The notes beneath the pieces were generated by a model, which saw only the letters and a list, made by a program, of their open reading frames with translations, was not told the DNA's origin and did not search any database. Position numbers and translations under genes: made by a program. DNA of 64,000 nt from Alphaproteobacteria bacterium (GTDB taxonomy: Bacteria; Pseudomonadota; Alphaproteobacteria; Caulobacterales; Maricaulaceae): positions 372,001-436,000 of the forward strand of contig JANSXV010000003.1 of NCBI GenBank assembly GCA_024742735.1, in the 5' to 3' direction. Shown piece after piece: positions 17,757 through 28,533 of this stretch; within the stretch, counting starts at the first letter, position 1; each line of letters begins with the position of its first letter.

Positions 17757-18431
17757 ATGATGAAACTACGTCTCTTTGGAGCGCTCATCGCCTCGGCGGC
17801 CCTGGCCGCATGCGGCGGGGGCGGTGAGGATTCCGGCGACACGTCCGCCGCCGACACGTCCGCGGACAGCGCCGTCGAGCAGACCGCCGCGGCTGCGGAA
17901 GACACCGCCGACACGGCTGTGGACGCCGCCGAAGATACCGCGACCGACATGGCGGACGCCGCCTCGGATGCGGCCGATGACATGGCGGGCGCGGCTGAAG
18001 ACGCCGCAGAAAACATGGCCGGCGCCGCTCAGGACGCCGCTGACGAGGCGATGGGCGCCGATGAGTCCGCGGCGGGGTCCGAAGAAGGCTTCACCATCGC
18101 TGGCCTGACCGGTGATCCCGAAGCCGGACGCCGCGTGTTCGCACGCTGCCGCTCATGCCACGTGCTGGAAGAGGGCGTGAACCGCGTCGGTCCTTCGCTC
18201 TACGGCATTTTCGGCCGTGAGACGGGCTCGGTGGAAGGCTTCCGCTATTCTGACGCCAACGCCAGCGCGGGCATCACCTGGACCGGTGAGACCATGTTCG
18301 AGTACCTGGAAAATCCGCGCGAATACATTCCGGGCACCATCATGGCCTTCCCCGGCCTGCGCTCCGAGCAGGATCGTGCCGACGTGATCGCCTACATCAA
18401 GGCCAATGGCGGCCTGGGCGACGAAGGCTAG
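17757..18431 (+). CDS. lipoprotein-anchored class I cytochrome c
   Basis: The 224-residue protein starts with MMKLRLFGALIASAALAAC, a type II signal with lipobox LAAC (lipidated Cys19). A long Ala/Asp/Glu-rich linker (about residues 25-110) then leads to a single cytochrome c domain. Haem attachment is CRSCH (Cys131, Cys134, His135), and Met196 in GTIMAFPG is the probable sixth ligand. The fold resembles cytochrome c2/c-y types. GGGAGGAG lies ahead of the ATG. It borders the PGC, and no pufC is seen, so it is a candidate electron donor to the reaction centre; a respiratory role is the alternative. Confidence 0.85.
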   Translation: MMKLRLFGALIASAALAACGGGGEDSGDTSAADTSADSAVEQTAAAAEDTADTAVDAAEDTATDMADAASDAADDMAGAAEDAAENMAGAAQDAADEAMGADESAAGSEEGFTIAGLTGDPEAGRRVFARCRSCHVLEEGVNRVGPSLYGIFGRETGSVEGFRYSDANASAGITWTGETMFEYLENPREYIPGTIMAFPGLRSEQDRADVIAYIKANGGLGDEG

Positions 18432-18440
18432 GCCCGCCCT

Positions 18441-18734
18441 TCAGGATCCCTTGCGCGTCTCGCTCCGGCGGCGGCGCGCAAGGTCCAGAAGATGGAAGAT
18501 GAAAGCGGCGGCCAGCAGGGCCGCCGTTTTTTCATGGGCGGCCTCAACCAGGGCTGAGCGCACCGCCAGCATCAGCATGACGCCCGGCGCGATCAGCCCG
18601 GCCACGTCCCACAGGCTCATCACCCCGCGCAGGCGCGCGAAGGCGGCCAGGGCCAGCACTTCGACAGCGACAAGCACCAGGATCAGATCAATGATCCGGC
18701 CCGTTTCGAACAGGTGAGACAGGAACGCCGGCAC
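18441..18734 (-). CDS. small integral membrane protein downstream of bchP
   Basis: I do not recognise this 97-residue protein. It has about three hydrophobic helices (IIDLILVLVAVEVLALAAF, VAGLIAPGVMLMLAVRSAL, AALLAAAFIFHLLDLA) and a basic RRRRSETRKGS tail. It lies 32 bp after bchP on the same strand and probably is the last gene of the ppaA-ppsR / bchG-bchP group. A role in pigment metabolism would be inference from position only. It converges with the cytochrome c gene. Confidence 0.6.
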   Translation of the reverse strand: MPAFLSHLFETGRIIDLILVLVAVEVLALAAFARLRGVMSLWDVAGLIAPGVMLMLAVRSALVEAAHEKTAALLAAAFIFHLLDLARRRRSETRKGS

Positions 18735-18766
18735 GGCGCGCAGCCTTCAGGTCTGACCGTCCCGCA

Positions 18767-19969
18767 TCAGCGCGGCGACAGCCCCACCAGGTGCGCGAGG
18801 TCCTTGAAGAAGATCTTGGCGTGGGCGGCGTGATCGGCCTTCACCAGCTTCTTCTCCATATAGCCCTGCCAGGTCAGACGCTGCACATCCTTGTCCGCGC
18901 AGATCTTCACGAAGCGCTCGCGGCGCTTGTCGTTGCGGTACCAGAAATGCTGCATGATCCCCAGAATGAAGAAGACCTGACCATGGTCCTTCATGAAGCG
19001 CTTGCGCACACGGGCGAGCGCTTTGGCCTCGCCGGTGGCCAGGAACTCCGCCGCGCCTTCAGCCGCCAGCTGGCCGGACAGCATGGCGTAGAAAATGCCC
19101 TCGCCAGAGGACGGGGCCACCGCCCCGGCCGCATCGCCGGCCAGCACCACGTCCTTGCCGTTGTCCCAGCGAGGCGCGGGCTTGTAGGGCAGAGGCGCGC
19201 CTTCGGTGCGCACGACTTCGGCGTCGGCCAGGCCTGAAGCCTCGCGCAGCCGCTTCGTGGCGCCGCGCAGGGAGAAGCCCTTCACCTGGCTGCCGGTGCC
19301 GATGCTGGCCGTGGCACCATGGGGGAACACCCAGCCGTAAAAGTCCGGCGAGATGCGCCCGTCATACCACACGTCGCAGCGGTCAGGATCGTAGTGATCA
19401 TGCTCGCCCCGCTTCGGCGCGCGCACGATCTCATGATAGGCGAAGACGCTCTTGACCTTCTCCGCGCCCTTCACTTCTTGCTGGGCCAGCTTCGACCGGG
19501 CGCCGTCGGCGGCGATGACGACGCGGGCTTTGACCCGCTCAGGCGCGTCGGGCGCTTCGGTCGGCTTGAACACGATGATGGCGGTCCCGTCAGCGTCGCG
19601 CTCCAGACCCTCCACCGCGCCGTCCCGGCGCTCGGCGCCGGCCAGCGCCGCGCGCTCGCGCAGGAATTCGTCGAAATGCTCGCGCTCCACCATGGCGACA
19701 TAGCCGGTCTCGTCGATGGGCATGTCCACTTCATTGCCGGACGGAGCGAGAATGCGTGCGCCGCGGACCCGGGCGCAGATCTGGCTTTCGGGAATGTCGA
19801 ACTCGCGCACGGCGATGGGCGGGATCGCCCCGCCGCAGGGCTTGATCCGCCCCGGCTTGTCGATGAGCAGGACATGGGCGCCGGACTGGGCGAGCTTCTG
19901 GGCCGCGGTCGCGCCGGCCGGGCCGCCGCCGACCACCACAGCGTCGTAGGCCTTGATCGTGTCAGTCAT
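18767..19969 (-). CDS. bchP: geranylgeranyl (bacterio)chlorophyll/diphosphate reductase
   Basis: BchP reduces the geranylgeranyl tail of bacteriochlorophyll a stepwise to phytyl. The 400 residues show an N-terminal FAD dinucleotide fold (VVVGGGPAGATAAQKLAQSG), the family motif GRIKPCGGAIPP and the second FAD motif VVLAGDAAGAVAPSSGEGI. It overlaps the PucC-family gene by four bases (ATGA), so translation is coupled. The neighbouring bchG attaches the tail that this enzyme reduces. Confidence 0.96.
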   Translation of the reverse strand: MTDTIKAYDAVVVGGGPAGATAAQKLAQSGAHVLLIDKPGRIKPCGGAIPPIAVREFDIPESQICARVRGARILAPSGNEVDMPIDETGYVAMVEREHFDEFLRERAALAGAERRDGAVEGLERDADGTAIIVFKPTEAPDAPERVKARVVIAADGARSKLAQQEVKGAEKVKSVFAYHEIVRAPKRGEHDHYDPDRCDVWYDGRISPDFYGWVFPHGATASIGTGSQVKGFSLRGATKRLREASGLADAEVVRTEGAPLPYKPAPRWDNGKDVVLAGDAAGAVAPSSGEGIFYAMLSGQLAAEGAAEFLATGEAKALARVRKRFMKDHGQVFFILGIMQHFWYRNDKRRERFVKICADKDVQRLTWQGYMEKKLVKADHAAHAKIFFKDLAHLVGLSPR

Positions 19970-21300
19970 GATGCACCTCCAGCCAGCTCGGCTGTTTGAT
20001 CGGACAGGGGTTCAGCGTCCTCCACGCTCAGCGCCAGGCGCGCCGCGAAGAGGAACAGGACGGCTTCCGCCGCAAAGACGAGGGCGAAGGCGAGCGACAC
20101 ATCGTCGAACAGCGCCCGCGTGAGATCGATGGCGGCTGCGCCCAGGAATCCGCCCAGGGCGAAGGCGATGGCCTGGGCCGCGCCCCACAGCCCGACGCGC
20201 ACGCCTTCCTTGCCGGGGCCGTCTGCGCCGGCCAGGCCCATCATCGCGCCGATGGCGGCGACCGCGAAGGCGCCGTTGGCCAGGCCCAGCACGAAGATCG
20301 TCGGCGCCAGAGGCCAGCCCGGCCCGGCAAGGCTCGCCGCAGCGATGGCCGCCAGGGCGAAGCTGGAGGCGACGCAGCCGCCCACGACCCAGTGCTGGCG
20401 CCGGCCGAAGGCCGAACCGCTCAGGCGTGCGCCCAGAATGGCCACGGCGATCATGCCGATGAACACGCCGCCGTGCTGCATGCCGGCGAGCTGGGTGGAT
20501 TCCCCCGGCGTCATGGCGAACACCAGACCGCTGAACGGCTCCAGGATCAGGTCCTGAGTGGAATAGGCGAGCATGGCGATGAAGACAAAAACCGTGAAGC
20601 GCCGCGCCTTGGGCTCGGCCCACACCGCGCTGACGGCGTCCTTGAAGCTGAGCGCGCGACCCGACCGCGCTGCAGCGGCGCGCGCAGCGTGACCGGCGCG
20701 CTCCACGCCCCACACCGCAATTGTGCACAGGCCGAATGCGATCGCGCAGACCGCGGCGGTCACTGCGACCAGGCGGGTGAGGGTGAAGGGATCCAGGAAC
20801 GAGCCGGCGAGGCCTGCGGTGAGGGCGAAGCCCATGATCATCATGATCCAGGTGATCGAGGCGGCCGGCGCACGCCGTTCCGGCGCGACGTCAGTGGCCA
20901 GCAGGGCCAGCAGCGAGGTGCCGGACGCGCCGACGCCGCCGCCGATCAGAATGAAGGCGAAGGTCGCCAGCGCGACCCCGGGCCAGACCGCCGTCGCAGC
21001 CAGCGCGGTGGCGAGCGCGGCCAGAACCCCGCCGAGCGCCAGCACGGCCATGCCGCCGATGATCCAGGGCGTGCGCGCCCCGCCGGCGTCGGAGCCATGA
21101 CCCCAGAGGGGACGGCTGAGCTGAATGACATAGTGCAGGCCCACCAGCGCGCCGGGCAGCATGGCCGGCAGGGCGAGCTCGACCACCATGACCCGGTTCA
21201 GGGTGGAGGTGGTCAGCACGACGATGGCGCCCAGCGCAGTCTGCACAAGCCCGAGCCTGACGATCTCGAACCAGCTGAGATATCCGCGATCCTGGGTCAT
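19966..21300 (-). CDS. PucC-family (BCD) MFS protein between bchP and bchG
   Basis: A 444-residue, about 12-helix membrane protein of the bacteriochlorophyll delivery (PucC/LhaA) branch of the MFS. LNRVMVVELALPAMLPGALVG and SRPLWGHGSDAGGARTPW are typical of the branch. Its place between bchP and bchG matches orf428/bch2 of Rhodobacter (from memory). It probably feeds pigment to antenna assembly, as do LhaA and PucC. A second member, lhaA, is encoded at 33903-35336. Confidence 0.92.
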   Translation of the reverse strand: MTQDRGYLSWFEIVRLGLVQTALGAIVVLTTSTLNRVMVVELALPAMLPGALVGLHYVIQLSRPLWGHGSDAGGARTPWIIGGMAVLALGGVLAALATALAATAVWPGVALATFAFILIGGGVGASGTSLLALLATDVAPERRAPAASITWIMMIMGFALTAGLAGSFLDPFTLTRLVAVTAAVCAIAFGLCTIAVWGVERAGHAARAAAARSGRALSFKDAVSAVWAEPKARRFTVFVFIAMLAYSTQDLILEPFSGLVFAMTPGESTQLAGMQHGGVFIGMIAVAILGARLSGSAFGRRQHWVVGGCVASSFALAAIAAASLAGPGWPLAPTIFVLGLANGAFAVAAIGAMMGLAGADGPGKEGVRVGLWGAAQAIAFALGGFLGAAAIDLTRALFDDVSLAFALVFAAEAVLFLFAARLALSVEDAEPLSDQTAELAGGAS

Positions 21301-21310
21301 GGGTGCGTCC

Positions 21311-22213
21311 TCAGGCCAAACCGGGCACGGCGAACGCGCTGGCGAGCATGCCGAGCACGTAGAGCGTGACGCCGGTGGCGTTGTACCAGGGGGCGAGCGC
21401 CTTGGGGTCCTTCATCAGCCGGGCCATGAGCCCCAGCTGGATCAGGACCGACAGCCCCACCACGCCGGCGAAAATCGGCGCGCCCCATATCAGCAGCAGC
21501 GCCACGACGACCGCTTGCGGGACCGCCATGGTGATGCACGCGATCCAGGCCGCCTTGCGCGGGCCGAGCACGGCCGGCAAGGATTTCAGACCGGTCTGCC
21601 GGTCGCCTTCGATGGCCTTGAAGTCGTTAAGGACCATGATGCCGTAGGCGCCCAGGGAATAGAGCACGGCCAGAGTGATTGTGTAGGCGTCCGGCAGGGC
21701 CTGGGCCATGACCGCCGCGCCGGTGAACCAGGCGAGCCCCTCATAAGAGATGCCGACGGAGAGCGGGCCCAGTACGCCGCTGCGCTTCAGCCGGACCGGC
21801 GGCGCGCTGTAGGCCCAGGACAGGGCCACGCCGAGAATCGCGGCGAACAGGACCCAGGGACCCAGATAGGCCGCCCAGATCACACCGGCGCCGGACCAGA
21901 TCATGGCGATCCGCAGGCCCCATTCGCCGGGAATGCGTCCCGACGGGATCGGCCGGTTCGGCTCGTTGATCGCGTCTACGTCGCGGTCGAACCAGTCATT
22001 GACGGTCTGACTGCCCGCGCACAGAAGCGGACCGGCCAGGACGATCCCGGCCAGCAGAAGCGGCGCGGTGTCCCAGCTCAGCTGGCCGGAGGAGACCACG
22101 CCGCACATGAACGCCCACATGGGCGGAAACCAGGTGACAGGCTTGGACAGCTCCACCACCGCGGCGGCGCGGACGGCGAGCTGGGACCCAGGGTTCGTGG
22201 CTGTGCGCTCCAT
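21311..22213 (-). CDS. bchG: bacteriochlorophyll synthase
   Basis: BchG is a UbiA-family prenyltransferase that esterifies bacteriochlorophyllide a with geranylgeranyl diphosphate. The 300-residue, multi-helix protein has KPVTWFPPMWAF at the start, the first Asp-rich motif NDWFDRDVDAINEPNRPIPSGRI and the second region NDFKAIEGDRQTGLKSLP. The ATG at 22213 lies only four bases after a PpsR operator and shows no clear ribosome site, so the transcript may be nearly leaderless. Confidence 0.96.
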   Translation of the reverse strand: MERTATNPGSQLAVRAAAVVELSKPVTWFPPMWAFMCGVVSSGQLSWDTAPLLLAGIVLAGPLLCAGSQTVNDWFDRDVDAINEPNRPIPSGRIPGEWGLRIAMIWSGAGVIWAAYLGPWVLFAAILGVALSWAYSAPPVRLKRSGVLGPLSVGISYEGLAWFTGAAVMAQALPDAYTITLAVLYSLGAYGIMVLNDFKAIEGDRQTGLKSLPAVLGPRKAAWIACITMAVPQAVVVALLLIWGAPIFAGVVGLSVLIQLGLMARLMKDPKALAPWYNATGVTLYVLGMLASAFAVPGLA

Positions 22214-22216
22214 ACC

Positions 22217-22234
22217 TGTACGGTATGACTAACA
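22217..22234. promoter_or_regulatory. PpsR/CrtJ operator before bchG
   Basis: TGTACGGTATGACTAACA fits the PpsR/CrtJ consensus TGT-N12-ACA exactly. It overlaps the putative -10 of the bchG promoter and lies beside ppsR, so repression by steric block is likely. A further inverted repeat, GCGTCAA-N6-TTGACGC, is at 22242-22261. Confidence 0.8.
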
Positions 22235-22248
22235 CACATAAGCGTCAA
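22220..22248 (-). promoter_or_regulatory. putative sigma70-type promoter of bchG operon
   Basis: On the minus strand, TTGACG (22248-22243) is followed 17 bases later by TACCGT (22225-22220). The -35 is close to consensus and the -10 is weak, as is usual for regulated photosynthesis promoters. The predicted start of transcription would fall near the bchG ATG at 22213. Confidence 0.5.
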
Positions 22249-22290
22249 TCAAACTTGACGCTTTTGGCCGGTCCATTTTGACGCGGATCG

Positions 22291-23727
22291 CTACTGGTCG
22301 GAACGCGGTTGCAGCTCGCCGATCTTGTGGCGGTGCATCTTCGCATACAGGCTCTGCCGGCTGAGCCCGAGGAGCTCGGCGGCCGAGGCGCGATTGTCGT
22401 TGGTCAGCTCCAGCGCCGCCTCGATGCAGTTGCGCTCGATCATGTCGGTGCTCTCGCGCACGATGTCCTTCAGCGCCACGCGCCCGACCAGATCAGACAG
22501 CTGATCGACCGAGCTGGGCAGCGCGCCGCCTTCGGGCCGGCGCCCGGCGACGAGCTTGCGCCCGACCGGCCGGATCGAGAACCCGTAGACCGTCCCGGTC
22601 GGACCCGGGGCGGCGACGGCGGACACTTCCACAGCTTCGCGCAGGTCATGGGGCGTGCGCACCGTGGAGGCGAAATTGCGGATCGCGCCATGCTCTCGCA
22701 GATTGGCCATGATCACATTGAGCTCGGTCTCGGTCCGGCCCAGCAAATTTTCAATCAGCTGGCCCGTGGCGGCGTCTGCGTCGCTGAGCTGGGCGATCTC
22801 GGCGAAGGCCTCGTTCATGGCCAGAATCCGTCCGTCTTCGCCGGTCAGCACAAGCCCGTCGGGCAGCATGGCGGCCAGCTGGGCCAGCGGAGCGTCCTGA
22901 CCCAGGCGCTCCTCGGCGTCGAGCGGCGCGAGGCGCGTCAGGAAATACACGGCGCGGCCCTGACGATAGACGGAGACCATGGCCAGGCACGGCCCCTTGC
23001 CGTCTTCGGGAGTGATCTCGATTTGCTCGGTCCGGCCGGTCTTGCGCGCAACCGCCATGGTCTCGCGAATCTTCTGGGCGGCCGCCTCGCCGAAGGCGCT
23101 GTCGATCACGCGGCCCTCCAGACGCTGGGACGATCGGCCCAGAAGGCGGGCGGCGGCGGGATTGGCGTCGGTGATCTTGAAGGCGTCCCCGTCGATGATC
23201 AGCACGCCCTTGGAGGCGAGCTGGAACAGCAGGCGGAAGCGGGTTTCAGCCTCGCGCACGCGCGCATAGTCGCGCTCCATGGAGCGCTGGGCCTCGATCA
23301 GGCGCTGCTGCATGGAGTGCGCGGCGCGCAGGTCCCGGCCGATCGCGACGGTCCAGCCTTCGCGGCCCGACTGCAGGGTGAAATAGCGGATGGGAAGATC
23401 GGGTTCGCCGGGACGGGTATGGTTCACATGGCGCCAGCGGCGCGGCATCTGCGACGCCTTGGGATCGAGCAGCTGCTCCACCTTGCCGCGGGAATCGGAG
23501 TTGACCAGATCGGCCCACTTCTTGCCGACCCAATCGTCCAGCTCGCCGTCTTCGAACTCCTCGCCGGAGCAGGCGGCGTCGCGGATCACGCCGCGCTTGT
23601 CGATCAGCAGCGCCAGGTCGGCGGCATTGGCGGCGAGATCAGCCGCCGCTTCATCGGCGAAGGCTGAATGGGCGACGTCTCCGCGCTTGAACCGCGCATT
23701 CGGACCGTCTGGGACAGGTGTATCCAT
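22291..23727 (-). CDS. ppsR: transcriptional regulator PpsR (CrtJ)
   Basis: PpsR represses bch, crt and puc genes under oxygen and high light. The 478 residues hold an N-terminal region, two or three PAS domains (for example about 30-140, 165-280 and 285-400) and a C-terminal Fis-type helix-turn-helix ending RASAAELLGLSRQSLYAKMHRH. There are only three cysteines. One (IERNCIEAALELT) sits at the HTH as the redox cysteine of CrtJ does, and one (GPCLAM) is near the PAS2 cysteine position; both equivalences are from memory. It is 18 bp after ppaA, its usual antagonist. Confidence 0.95.
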   Translation of the reverse strand: MDTPVPDGPNARFKRGDVAHSAFADEAAADLAANAADLALLIDKRGVIRDAACSGEEFEDGELDDWVGKKWADLVNSDSRGKVEQLLDPKASQMPRRWRHVNHTRPGEPDLPIRYFTLQSGREGWTVAIGRDLRAAHSMQQRLIEAQRSMERDYARVREAETRFRLLFQLASKGVLIIDGDAFKITDANPAAARLLGRSSQRLEGRVIDSAFGEAAAQKIRETMAVARKTGRTEQIEITPEDGKGPCLAMVSVYRQGRAVYFLTRLAPLDAEERLGQDAPLAQLAAMLPDGLVLTGEDGRILAMNEAFAEIAQLSDADAATGQLIENLLGRTETELNVIMANLREHGAIRNFASTVRTPHDLREAVEVSAVAAPGPTGTVYGFSIRPVGRKLVAGRRPEGGALPSSVDQLSDLVGRVALKDIVRESTDMIERNCIEAALELTNDNRASAAELLGLSRQSLYAKMHRHKIGELQPRSDQ

Positions 23728-23745
23728 GGCGTCGCCTTGTTTCAG

Positions 23746-24666
23746 TTATGCCTGAAGCGCTCTTCCAGCGCGCGCCAGCCTGTGCACCATCCGCTCCGCC
23801 GTGACAACGGCTCTGACGCCGTCGGCGGCAGTTGCATCGGCCCCGATTCGTCTCGCCAGTTCAACATCCTCATTGAACGCCTGGCCGCCGACCATCACGA
23901 CCAGCTCCGGATTGCAGGACGCCAGGCGCAGGTCTCGGATCAGCGCCTTGAGGGCCTTGGCGTCGACCGCACCGCTGGCGGAGAGGCCGACCACGTCAAA
24001 GGCGTCCTGGGCGACCGAATCCAGGAGCTGTCCGTGATCGAGCACGCAGTCACAGCAAACCCGCCATCCTGAACGCGAGAAGAATTCGCCCACCATCACG
24101 ACGCCGAACATGTGCTGCTCGCCGGGCACGGGCGTGAGCAGGACGCGCGGAGCCGCATCGCCCGCTCCAAGCCCGCTCGGGGTTTCAGCGTTCACCTGTT
24201 CGAGAACCCGGTGAAGCTTCATCAGGCCGATGGTGACGTCCGCGAAATCGCACGCATCCTCGTCCCACATCTTGCCAAGACGCCGCGCCGCCGGGGCCAT
24301 GAGCTTGAGCAGGATGTCCTCATGGGATGCGCCGGCGTCCATGAGGCGGTGAACCTCGTCAACAAGCGCGCCGGGGTCCTGATGGACGGCGCGGCGAGCG
24401 AAGGCGTCGATATCTTCGGCGCCGAACGCGACCGGCAATACGCGCGGCTGTTGATCGGCCTCATCGGCCCGCTCCGGCGGCCGCGTGGTGAGCATGAGTC
24501 TTGGAATGATCTCGCCCTCGATTAGCTTGTCGAGCACGTCCTGCGAAGGCGGCCCGTCCGTGTCGATCCGACGCGGGCCCTGCACCCAGTTTTTCCAGTC
24601 CAGAGACTGCTGAGTCGCGCGAGCCAGTCCGGTAAGGCTGAATTTGTGTAGGGTCGCCCCAGCCAT
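23746..24666 (-). CDS. ppaA: B12-binding antirepressor PpaA/AerR
   Basis: PpaA/AerR modulates PpsR/CrtJ activity through bound cobalamin. The 306-residue protein has an N-terminal segment LHKFSLTGLARATQQSL, a B12-cap helical region (PGALVDEVHRLMDAGASHEDI) and a Rossmann-like B12 domain with PGEQHMFGVVMVGEFF and VMVGGQAFNED. His in GEQHMFG is the expected cobalt ligand position. I start at the ATG at 24666, since GGAGGAAAGGA precedes it; an upstream ATG at 24747 has no such site. It is cotranscribed with ppsR. Confidence 0.93.
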   Translation of the reverse strand: MAGATLHKFSLTGLARATQQSLDWKNWVQGPRRIDTDGPPSQDVLDKLIEGEIIPRLMLTTRPPERADEADQQPRVLPVAFGAEDIDAFARRAVHQDPGALVDEVHRLMDAGASHEDILLKLMAPAARRLGKMWDEDACDFADVTIGLMKLHRVLEQVNAETPSGLGAGDAAPRVLLTPVPGEQHMFGVVMVGEFFSRSGWRVCCDCVLDHGQLLDSVAQDAFDVVGLSASGAVDAKALKALIRDLRLASCNPELVVMVGGQAFNEDVELARRIGADATAADGVRAVVTAERMVHRLARAGRALQA

Positions 24667-24986
24667 GAAACCGATCCTTTCCTCCCCAGGGCAAACGTCG
24701 CGATGCGGCTGCGCCACGCGTCTGCTTCTTTGTCGAACCGCTTCCACTTCAGGGTGTTAGCGGCGGAGGCGGACCGCCTTGATGAGGGGTAAGCCGGTCA
24801 GTTCCGCCCCCGAATATCCCTACACCGTGACAGCTTATTTCGGTTAACGCCAGCAGATTCCGACTCCCCGCACCCCCGGCAGGCCTGCTGTGGAAGTGTC
24901 TAGACGATGGAGCGTCCATAAAAGTTGACACTTTGCGAACCGGTGCCGTACGCTCCCTGATGCAACATGCGCAAGGAGGGCGCGTC
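24667..24986. other. divergent control region ppaA / bchF
   Basis: This 320-bp stretch separates the two most important transcripts of the PGC and holds no gene. It contains the bchF promoter (see separate entry) and only near-matches to the PpsR consensus: TGTGGAAGTGTCTAGACG at 24889-24906 (ACG instead of ACA) and TGTCGAACCGCTTCCACT at 24731-24748. TGTCTAGAC and TTGACAC at 24897-24931 form spaced partial dyads. Confidence 0.5.
24925..24954 (+). promoter_or_regulatory. putative promoter of the bchF-puh superoperon
   Basis: TTGACA at 24925-24930 is a perfect -35. The -10 is weak: GTACGC at a 17-base spacing or TACGCT at 18. A start near 24961 would leave about 26 nt before the ATG at 24987, with AAGGAGG at 24973-24979. 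Confidence 0.5.

Positions 24987-28504
<3,518 letters not shown>

Positions 28505-28533
<29 letters not shown>

Noticed and set aside
24731-24906. PpsR operators in the ppaA/bchF gap
   Set aside because: The two best matches end ACT and ACG instead of ACA, so I do not list them as sites, only as near-matches.
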